The notes beneath the pieces were generated by a model, which saw nothing but the letters and a program-made list of their open reading frames with translations, ran no database searches and was not told the DNA's origin. From assembly GCF_035621495.1 (NCBI RefSeq), contig NZ_CP141821.1:1640760-1704759 (forward strand): DNA of 64,000 nt, in the 5' to 3' direction. This document shows positions 14,107-19,980 of this stretch, piece after piece. Positions within the stretch are counted from its first letter, which is position 1, and each line of letters opens with the position of its first letter. Origin of the DNA: Thermococcus sp. SY098 (GTDB lineage: Archaea; Methanobacteriota_B; Thermococci; Thermococcales; Thermococcaceae). The position numbers and the translations under genes were made by a program.

Positions 14107-14298
14107 ATGTCATTACCAAAGGTTAAGATCGAGGTTGAGCCTGATAAGATTATAAAAGCTGAGGTTATAGCAAGTTACAGAATTACGATTCCTAAAGAGA
14201 TTAGGCGAGATTTAAATATTGAAGTTGGAGATACGGTTATTGTTGCTATTATTGGTGTAGAGAAAGGTAAGAATAAGAAGAAGTCTCGAAGGCGTTAG
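14107..14298 (+). CDS. Second AbrB/SpoVT-like DNA-binding regulator
   Basis: A 63-residue protein starting at ATG 14107 (MSLPKVKIEVEPDKI) after GGTGGTTGAAG. The core IASYRITIPKEIRRDLNIEV and GDTVIVAIIG again give the AbrB hairpin, followed by a very basic tail (KGKNKKKSRRR). It is a diverged paralog of the protein at 13584-13787. It lies just downstream of three palindromes, so autoregulation is likely. The last four bases overlap the convergent gene at 14295. Confidence 0.82.
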   Translation: MSLPKVKIEVEPDKIIKAEVIASYRITIPKEIRRDLNIEVGDTVIVAIIGVEKGKNKKKSRRR

Positions 14299-14486
14299 CC
14301 TTCTTCTTTTGCAACTATTTTTAGGTGGATTGTTCTAATTACAGCTAAACTTATGTTCTTTAATGATTCTGTGAGTATTTGATATCTTTTAAAGATAGGC
14401 AAATATAATCTAAGAAGTAGTTCAATTATTAATGCTGTTATAGCAAATCCAAAGATTGTTGAGTAAATTGGTTTTATTAATGTCAT
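14295..14486 (-). CDS. Small membrane protein
   Basis: A 63-residue protein starting at ATG 14486 (MTLIKPIYSTIFGFAIT), with TTGATGA upstream. One long hydrophobic helix (residues 8 to 30) is followed by a basic amphipathic part. It is convergent with the second AbrB-like gene and divergent from 14548-14826. Function unknown. Confidence 0.55.
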   Translation of the reverse strand: MTLIKPIYSTIFGFAITALIIELLLRLYLPIFKRYQILTESLKNISLAVIRTIHLKIVAKEEG

Positions 14487-14516
14487 TTTCATCAATTATT
14501 ATATTTTAGGAAAAAG

Positions 14517-14525
14517 TTTATTTAT
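14517..14525 (+). promoter_or_regulatory. TATA element of a leaderless gene
   Basis: The sequence AAAAAG followed by TTTATTTAT lies about 27 bases upstream of ATG 14548, the distance expected between an archaeal TATA box and the transcription start. No ribosome binding site precedes that ATG, so the mRNA is probably leaderless, unlike nearly all other genes here. Confidence 0.5.
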
Positions 14526-14547
14526 TTTTGTTTTGTTTTATTTTTTG

Positions 14548-14826
14548 ATGTCGTTGATTAATGCTATTGATTGGAATTATGCGGTTGCTGGTGCTGTAGC
14601 AAGTTTGATATTCTATATGCTTAAGATTATTTTTGAGGATCATGCTAAAATTCAGGCAAATGAGAAGAGACTTGAACTAATTTTGGAGAGTATTAGAGAA
14701 GTTAGAACTGTTATATCGGAGTTAAATAAAAAATTTGATCATATTCAAGAAACAGTTCAAAATACAGTTGGTAGAGTTGAAAGACTTGAAGAATGGAGAA
14801 ATACTTATAATAATCGTGAACAATAA
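14548..14826 (+). CDS. Membrane-anchored coiled-coil protein
   Basis: A 92-residue protein starting at ATG 14548 (MSLINAIDWNYAVAG). One hydrophobic helix (AVAGAVASLIFYMLKIIF) is followed by a long heptad coiled coil (about residues 35-85). The plan matches the 61-residue protein at 2578-2763 and phage XhlA-type proteins, which associate with membranes. Transcription is probably leaderless. Function not assigned. Confidence 0.68.
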   Translation: MSLINAIDWNYAVAGAVASLIFYMLKIIFEDHAKIQANEKRLELILESIREVRTVISELNKKFDHIQETVQNTVGRVERLEEWRNTYNNREQ

Positions 14827-14847
14827 TAAGAATAGGAGACGATAATT

Positions 14848-15102
14848 ATGTTCTGGAAAAAGCATAAAAAATCTTTAGATGAACAATTTGAGGAAGAATT
14901 TAGAGCAATATTAAATGAGATAAGGTCGTTAAATCGGAAAGCGGATAGTTTAATTAGGTATCTTGACAGACATTCTGGTTATCCTCGAAGAGTTTCGAGT
15001 GGTAGAAGAAAGCCAACATCTCCAAGATTTCATAGAACAACACAAATACCGAGAAAAAGAACTGCTGGAAGGAAGGCAACTCGTAAGAAGAAAAAGCGCT
15101 AA
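14848..15102 (+). CDS. Basic hypothetical protein
   Basis: An 84-residue protein starting at ATG 14848 (MFWKKHKKSLDEQFEEE) with AGGAGACG upstream. A short helical part (residues 10-40) is followed by a very basic tail rich in Arg, Lys, Ser and Pro, ending KKKKR. It is 21 bases downstream of the coiled-coil membrane protein and co-directional, so probably one operon. DNA binding is plausible from charge only. Confidence 0.66.
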   Translation: MFWKKHKKSLDEQFEEEFRAILNEIRSLNRKADSLIRYLDRHSGYPRRVSSGRRKPTSPRFHRTTQIPRKRTAGRKATRKKKKR

Positions 15103-15268
15103 CGCTTAGATTTTTGCCTTTGATGTCGTATTTGTTTGGATTTCTCAACCATTTGTCTAATGCTTTCAATGGTGATCTCTCTAAATCAAAAACTTTCTTA
15201 GCTTTTTTGCTTTTATCAATTTTATAACTTTTAGCGCCGTATTCTTGCCAATAATCTCTAAATTCCAT
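14954..15268 (-). CDS. Doubtful hypothetical protein
   Basis: A 104-residue reading frame starting at ATG 15268 (MEFRDYWQEYGAKSYK), whose start overlaps the end of the gene at 15258-15491. The first 55 residues look protein-like (KAKKVFDLERSPLKALDKWL). The last third, however, lies opposite the basic gene at 14848-15102 and has an unlikely hydrophobic composition. Either the true gene ends earlier through a mutation, or the overlap is real. Low confidence. Confidence 0.35.
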   Translation of the reverse strand: MEFRDYWQEYGAKSYKIDKSKKAKKVFDLERSPLKALDKWLRNPNKYDIKGKNLSVSAFSSYELPSFQQFFFSVFVLFYEILEMLAFFYHSKLFEDNQNVCQDT

Positions 15269-15491
15269 GATTTGTTTTATTAGCTCGTCTCTTGCTTTTC
15301 TTACTTTTTTCGGCTTTGTTGAGGATTCGTTTAATGTTTTTAATGTTCTCTTCAAAGGTTAGGTTGGTATCTACTAAGGCGTAATAGTCAATTAGGTCTT
15401 CTTCTATGCCGTATTTTTGTTTAAAGTATCTTGCTATTCTTTGCGCTAATTTTTTTCGTTTTTCGGATTCTCGTTTTATTCGGCTTGCCAT
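15258..15491 (-). CDS. Basic hypothetical protein
   Basis: A 77-residue protein starting at ATG 15491 (MASRIKRESEKRKKLA) after TGGTGAGAC. It is helical and basic (KLAQRIARYFKQKYGIEED), with a Lys/Arg-rich end. It is divergent from the integrase gene, sharing a 137-bp intergenic region. Position next to the integrase would suit a small recombination accessory protein, but this is speculation. Confidence 0.6.
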   Translation of the reverse strand: MASRIKRESEKRKKLAQRIARYFKQKYGIEEDLIDYYALVDTNLTFEENIKNIKRILNKAEKSKKSKRRANKTNHGI

Positions 15492-15560
15492 AAGTCTCAC
15501 CAGAAAAGGTTGGTTTTTCTTTTGGATAAGGTGTGATGTTGTTTTGTAATTTTGTGTTTG

Positions 15561-15594
15561 CTTTTGTCATGTTTTGTTAATGATGTTATTTAAC
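15561..15594 (+). promoter_or_regulatory. 34-bp promoter box, integrase copy
   Basis: CTTTTGTCAT is followed by GTTAATGATGTTATTTAAC; the 34-bp box differs from the capsid-operon box at only two positions. A separate TATA-like GCTTATAAG lies at about 15600-15608, closer to the integrase start. In this copy the box therefore lies upstream of the likely TATA, which points to an operator rather than a plain core promoter. Confidence 0.7.
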
Positions 15595-15628
15595 GTAATG
15601 CTTATAAGTTCATTTTGGTGATGGCTAT

Positions 15629-15916
15629 ATGAGGACACATAAGGACACAGGTGGAAAGGCTGGAGAGGTGAGTAATTCAGCGTTGCGAGCGCCTGAGAGG
15701 CGTAGGAAGCAACACCATATTACGATTAGTGAACAGGTTTGGACATTGGCGAAGCAGAGGTTCGGTAATGTGAGCCAAATCGTGGAACGGCTACTTGAGG
15801 TGGCTTTAGGTCTTAAATCGAGTGTTGAGATTGTTCGTTTTGGTGATAGTGCGCCTGTCGGAGCGGGGGTTGCCGAGCCTGGTCAAAGGCGGTGGACTCA
15901 AGATCCACTCCCGTAG
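15629..15916 (+). CDS. SSV-type integrase, N-terminal half int(N)
   Basis: A 95-residue fragment starting at ATG 15629 (MRTHKDTGGKAG) with TTGGTGATG upstream. Residues about 29-55 (HHITISEQVWTLAKQRFG, NVSQIVERLLEVAL) resemble a ribbon-helix-helix N-terminal part. From residue 79 on it is encoded by the tRNA-Leu sequence and then stops. In SSV-type integration the attachment site lies inside the integrase gene, which is split into int(N) and int(C); int(N) overlaps the tRNA. The catalytic tyrosine half is therefore expected at the left end, outside the window. pTN3 uses the same target. Confidence 0.82.
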   Translation: MRTHKDTGGKAGEVSNSALRAPERRRKQHHITISEQVWTLAKQRFGNVSQIVERLLEVALGLKSSVEIVRFGDSAPVGAGVAEPGQRRWTQDPLP

Positions 15917-15950
15917 GGGTTCCGGGGTTCAAATCCCCGCCCCCGCACCA
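15863..15950 (+). tRNA. tRNA-Leu (anticodon CAA)
   Basis: An 88-nt gene with acceptor stem GCGGGGG/CCCCCGC, D stem GCC/GGC, anticodon stem GTGGA/TCCAC around loop CTCAAGA (anticodon CAA at 15899-15901) and a long variable arm typical of tRNA-Leu. The T arm is CGGGG/CCCCG, and the CCA end is encoded. The 5' part is the end of int(N), so this gene marks the right attachment site. The sequence upstream belongs to the element. Confidence 0.95.
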
Positions 15951-15959
15951 GAAACTTTT

Positions 15960-17360
15960 CTAAGTTGTTGATCCAGACTTTCTAACTTCTTCCTCAATAA
16001 TTCTCTTCATCCAAGAGCCTTTGAGGAACCACAGTAATCCTACCCCAGAGGCTATGAAGTTGCTCAAGCCCATGCCCAAGAAAACACCTTTTGATGACAT
16101 GAAGATGTGGTATCCCAAAATATAGCTCAAAGGAATTCTAAGCCCCCAGAGTCTCAAAATCCCCAACACCATGCTCTTCTTTGTATGTCCCGAACTCCTG
16201 AAGACATTGTCAACGACCATGAAAATGCCGTTGAAAAACGGTACAGAAATGAGGAAGTACTTCAGCACTATTGCACTTTCTGCTATTACTGCGGGATCAT
16301 TTAGGAATATTCTGAAAATCTGAACCCTGAAAATCCCAATTAAAAGGATCGCAATGCTTGCAATAGTGAAGTTTACCATCATGGTTCTTTCAGCGATTTT
16401 CTTTGCTCTCTCATACTTTTCCGCTCCGATATTTTGGGCAATCATCGTTCCCATTGCCATTGAAATTCCTCTTGAAATGCTTGTCAGAAAGTTCACCAAA
16501 CGGGTTGTTATGGTGTAAGCGGCGTAAGTAACATCTCCAAATCCGAAAATAATCCTTGTTAGGATTACAAACCCAAAGCTGTTAGCTGATGAGCCTATAC
16601 TTGAGGGCAATCCTACTTTAAATATTCTTGCATAAAATCTTAGATCCGGTTTTAAGTCCTCCCTTGTTAGGTGAATACCGACTTTTCCAGCTAACAGAAG
16701 GTACATTCCAATTATTGAACCGGTGGTGTTTGATATTATTGTAGCCAATGCAGCTCCGGCTACACCAAGCTTTGGAAATCCGAATAGGCCAAAAATTAGG
16801 ATGGGATCAAGAACTATATTTAAGCCCACTGTAAGAAAGCTTATCTTAACAGGGGTTTTTGTGTCCCCTGTTGCCCTCATAAGGAAGCTGAATGCCATGA
16901 AGCTGAAAGCAAAGGGTATCCCGATAAAGATTATCCTCGTGTAGCTTAATGAATGGGGATATACATTTTCAGTAACCCTCATGAATCTAAGAGCGTAGGG
17001 GACTATTAGATAACCAACGACAGCTACAATAGAGGCAAAGATGAACATCAGTGAATAAACCGCCCCGGCAGCTCTTTCGGCTTTCTTATATTCCTCCGCC
17101 CCAATATATTGCCCCACAAATGCAAATCCCGCTGTTGCAAAGCCCATTCCAAGACTCATAAGTGTTCCAATTAGAGGCCATGCAACACCAGGTGCAGATA
17201 AAGCCTCCCTTCCAAGTCTGCCAAGCCAAAAAGTGTCTGTTATATTGTAGAGCACTTGAATTATGTTGTTCACTATTAAAGGCCAAGCTAATCTAAAAAG
17301 GGTCTTTTCTATATTGCCCTCAACGATTTCTTGTCTCATCTCGTGTATTTTCGGTGTCAT
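15960..17360 (-). CDS. MATE family efflux transporter
   Basis: A 466-residue membrane protein (MTPKIHEMRQEIVEGNIEKT) with about 12 transmembrane helices in two homologous halves, the usual length of the MATE/NorM/DinF family. The N-terminal motif LFRLAWPLIVNNIIQVLYN and TDTFWLGRLG is typical. MATE proteins expel cationic drugs or metabolites from the cytoplasm using a Na+ or H+ gradient. The substrate cannot be told from sequence. The gene stands alone, ending 9 bases from the tRNA-Leu 3' end, facing it. Confidence 0.92.
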   Translation of the reverse strand: MTPKIHEMRQEIVEGNIEKTLFRLAWPLIVNNIIQVLYNITDTFWLGRLGREALSAPGVAWPLIGTLMSLGMGFATAGFAFVGQYIGAEEYKKAERAAGAVYSLMFIFASIVAVVGYLIVPYALRFMRVTENVYPHSLSYTRIIFIGIPFAFSFMAFSFLMRATGDTKTPVKISFLTVGLNIVLDPILIFGLFGFPKLGVAGAALATIISNTTGSIIGMYLLLAGKVGIHLTREDLKPDLRFYARIFKVGLPSSIGSSANSFGFVILTRIIFGFGDVTYAAYTITTRLVNFLTSISRGISMAMGTMIAQNIGAEKYERAKKIAERTMMVNFTIASIAILLIGIFRVQIFRIFLNDPAVIAESAIVLKYFLISVPFFNGIFMVVDNVFRSSGHTKKSMVLGILRLWGLRIPLSYILGYHIFMSSKGVFLGMGLSNFIASGVGLLWFLKGSWMKRIIEEEVRKSGSTT

Positions 17361-17465
17361 TATAGATCAAATGAATATCGAAATGTTAAGATAAAAACTT
17401 TGTGCAGTGTTATTCAGAATTAGAGAATAAACTGCAGAAGAAATTGAAATTAAGAAGAAAGGAAA

Positions 17466-19832
17466 TCAGAAGAGATCTTCTTCGTCCTTAAAGATTTGCT
17501 TTCTTGCAGCTTCGAGCATTATCTTGCGCTCTTCTTGTGCAACGACCTTTCTGATTAGTTCGACGGCATCTGGGTTGGCTGAGATGCTGTCAATTCCCAG
17601 TCTGACAAGGATTCTTGCCATCTTTGGATCACTTCCTGCCTGTCCACAGATGCTTGTCTCGACGCCGTACTTCTTACAGACCTTGATAACGTGCTTGATG
17701 AGCTTAAGCACAGCTGGGTGTGTCTCGTCGTAGAGCTTTGCGACTCTCTCGTTGTCTCTGTCGAGGGCGAGTGTGTACTGGGTGAGGTCGTTTGTACCGA
17801 AGCTGACGAAGTCAATTCCTTCTTTGATGAGGTCTTCGATTATCAGAGCTGCTGCTGGAACCTCAATCATGACACCAAAGGCAACGTCCTTGTGTGGCTC
17901 AAGGCCGACTTCCCTTGCAATCCTCTTTGCTTCCCTGATTTGGTACGGGTGGCTGACGAGTGGGAGCATTACACCGACGTTGTTGTAGCCTTCCTCAACG
18001 ACCTTCTTGATTGCAGTGAACTCTGCCTTAAGGAGCTCTGGCTGGTCGAGGCTTCTCCTAATTCCTCTCCATCCGAGCATTGGGTTTCTCTCGTCTGGCT
18101 CGTCCTCTCCACCTGGCATCTCCTTGAACTCGTTTGTTGGGGCGTCTAATGTTCTGTACCAGACTGGTCTTGGATAGAATGCGGCTGCAACTGTTCTGAT
18201 ACCATCAGCGAGCCTCTCGACAAGCTCGTCAAACTTTCCTTCCTTGATGAACTTGATTGGGTGCTGTCCGATTGTAAGGATCATGTGCTCTGCTCTAAGC
18301 AGTCCAACACCGTCTGCACCTGTTGCAGCGGCTCTCTCAGCGACCTCTGGCATTGAAACGTTGACCTTAACCATTGTTCCTGTGACAAGTGGAGCGCCTG
18401 CAACGACGACTTTTCCTTCTGCTTTCTCCTCTTTCTCCTTCTTGACGAGGCTCTTGACGATTCCCTTGTAGACGACACCTCTGGTTCCATCGACAGTAAC
18501 GTAGTCGCCGGTCTTAAGCTTCTTAGTTGCCTCCTTTGTACCGACAACACATGGGATTCCAAGCTCTCTTGAAACGATTGCAGCGTGGCTTGTTCTTCCA
18601 CCCTCATCTGTGACAATTGCAGCAGCTCTCTTCATTGCTGGAACCATGTCTGGGTTTGTCATTGTTGTGACGAGGATGTCTCCTTCCTTAACTTTGTCGA
18701 TCTCGCTGGCATCGAAGATGACAACTACTCTACCTGCACCAATTCCTGGTGAGGCTCCAAGACCCTTAAGGATGACCTCTGCCTCTTCTGCTTCCTCAAC
18801 TTCCTCTCCTGTCACTTCTTCTTTGAGAGTTGTGATTGGTCTGGACTGGACAATGTAGAGCTTCCCATCATCCTTGTCGTATGCCCACTCAATGTCCTGT
18901 GGCCAGCCGTAGTGCTCCTCAATCTTTGCACCAATCTTAGCGACCTCAATAATTTGCTCATCTGTGAGAACCTGCTTCTCAACCCACTCTGGGCCGAGAT
19001 AATCGGCGACCTTAACATAAACGGTTCCTTTACCAGTCTCGGGGTTCCTGACGACCATAACTTCCTTCTTTGCGATGAACTTCTCCTTTATCTTCCAGGT
19101 TCCCTTCTCGACGATGTACTCGTCTGGTGTAACTGAACCGCTGACGACTGCCTCACCAAGTCCCCATGAAGCGTTAATCATGATCTCGTTTCTGTTGTTT
19201 GTAACTGGGTTAGCTGTGAACATAACACCGCTCTTCTCGCTGTTAACCATTTTCTGAACAACTGCGCTCAAGTAAACCTTCATGTGATCGAATCCCTGCT
19301 TCTCTCTGTAGAAGGTAGCTCTTGCAGTCCAGAGTGAAGCCCAGCACTTTTGCACGTGCTTTATCACATCTTCGGCACCAATAATGTCCAAGTATGTCTC
19401 CTGTTGACCTGCAAAGCTTGCATCTGGCAGATCTTCGGCAGTGGCTGATGATCTAACGGCGACATAAACCTCGTCTTTACCAAATCTCTGACTGAGCTCT
19501 TTGTATGCCTGTCTTATCTCCTCTGCAATTTCCTCTGGCATTGGAAGTGAGATGATCTTCTCCCTGATCTTGGCAGTGTTCTCTTGGAGCTGCTTGCTGT
19601 CGTCAACGTTGGTCTTGCTTATAACATCCATAATCCACTCTTGGAGTGTTCTTCCGTCCTCAACCTTAACGTTCTCAACGAAGTACTTGTATGCCTCAGC
19701 TGTAACACAGAATCCCGGTGGAACTGGAATGCCAGCCCTTGTCATTTCTCCGAGGTTTGCACCCTTTCCACCAACAAGTGCCACATCTTCTTTGCTCAGT
19801 TCTTCAAACCACTTTATGAATTTGTACGCCAT
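17466..19832 (-). CDS. ppsA: Phosphoenolpyruvate synthase (pyruvate, water dikinase)
   Basis: A 788-residue cytoplasmic enzyme converting pyruvate, ATP and water to phosphoenolpyruvate, AMP and phosphate, or the reverse. An N-terminal ATP-grasp domain (VGGKGANLGEMTRAGIPVPP) is followed by the swivelling domain with the phosphohistidine motif GGRTSHAAIVSRELGIPCVV. A C-terminal PEP-binding TIM barrel carries GTNDLTQYTLALDRDN and the TSICGQAG signature. The length fits the family. In Thermococcus, Pps works in glycolysis, and the TGM-like site overlapping the transcription start agrees with sugar-responsive control. The ribosome binding site GGAGGGATTG precedes ATG 19832. Confidence 0.97.
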   Translation of the reverse strand: MAYKFIKWFEELSKEDVALVGGKGANLGEMTRAGIPVPPGFCVTAEAYKYFVENVKVEDGRTLQEWIMDVISKTNVDDSKQLQENTAKIREKIISLPMPEEIAEEIRQAYKELSQRFGKDEVYVAVRSSATAEDLPDASFAGQQETYLDIIGAEDVIKHVQKCWASLWTARATFYREKQGFDHMKVYLSAVVQKMVNSEKSGVMFTANPVTNNRNEIMINASWGLGEAVVSGSVTPDEYIVEKGTWKIKEKFIAKKEVMVVRNPETGKGTVYVKVADYLGPEWVEKQVLTDEQIIEVAKIGAKIEEHYGWPQDIEWAYDKDDGKLYIVQSRPITTLKEEVTGEEVEEAEEAEVILKGLGASPGIGAGRVVVIFDASEIDKVKEGDILVTTMTNPDMVPAMKRAAAIVTDEGGRTSHAAIVSRELGIPCVVGTKEATKKLKTGDYVTVDGTRGVVYKGIVKSLVKKEKEEKAEGKVVVAGAPLVTGTMVKVNVSMPEVAERAAATGADGVGLLRAEHMILTIGQHPIKFIKEGKFDELVERLADGIRTVAAAFYPRPVWYRTLDAPTNEFKEMPGGEDEPDERNPMLGWRGIRRSLDQPELLKAEFTAIKKVVEEGYNNVGVMLPLVSHPYQIREAKRIAREVGLEPHKDVAFGVMIEVPAAALIIEDLIKEGIDFVSFGTNDLTQYTLALDRDNERVAKLYDETHPAVLKLIKHVIKVCKKYGVETSICGQAGSDPKMARILVRLGIDSISANPDAVELIRKVVAQEERKIMLEAARKQIFKDEEDLF

Positions 19833-19852
19833 TTCAATCCCTCCTTTTTTAG

Positions 19853-19890
19853 AATAACCGATGGTGATATAGGGGGGAGGCTATTTAAAA
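19853..19890 (-). promoter_or_regulatory. ppsA promoter with a glycolytic-motif-like site
   Basis: On the minus strand a TATA element TTTTAAATA (19882-19890) places transcription start near 19857. At 19853-19869 lies TATCAC-N5-GTTATT, one perfect and one 4/6 half of the Thermococcales glycolytic motif TATCAC-N5-GTGATA bound by TrmBL1/Tgr. Its position downstream of the TATA box is the repressing arrangement seen at glycolytic genes. Confidence 0.5.
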
Positions 19891-19980
19891 TTAACTGTTC
19901 AGATGTGGCTTTTAAGTTTATAAAACAGCCGAGTAAGTTTCCTTTTGCAAAAACAAAATCAAAAAATTTTGGTTAAAGGG

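Larger units (their letters stand above)
1..15950. mobile_element. Integrated virus-like element (pTN3/TKV4 type), right-hand part
   Basis: A block of about 45 small, mostly orphan genes, nearly all on the minus strand, ends at the right in an integrase N-terminal half that runs into a complete tRNA-Leu gene. The block encodes a probable double-jelly-roll capsid protein and an FtsK/HerA-type packaging ATPase, the hallmark pair of the PRD1-adenovirus lineage. Thermococcales elements TKV4 and pTN3 carry this pair, and pTN3 is known to integrate in tRNA-Leu; assignment to that group is inference from architecture. The left attachment site and the integrase C-terminal half lie outside the window, so the full length is unknown. 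No replication protein was recognised in the visible part. Confidence 0.88.

Noticed and set aside
1-15950. Insertion sequence or transposase inside the element
   Set aside because: No transposase-like protein, terminal inverted repeat pair or target duplication was seen.
17691-18149. 152-codon frame opposite ppsA
   Set aside because: It lies wholly inside a conserved enzyme gene on the other strand, with no ribosome site and no protein-like pattern.
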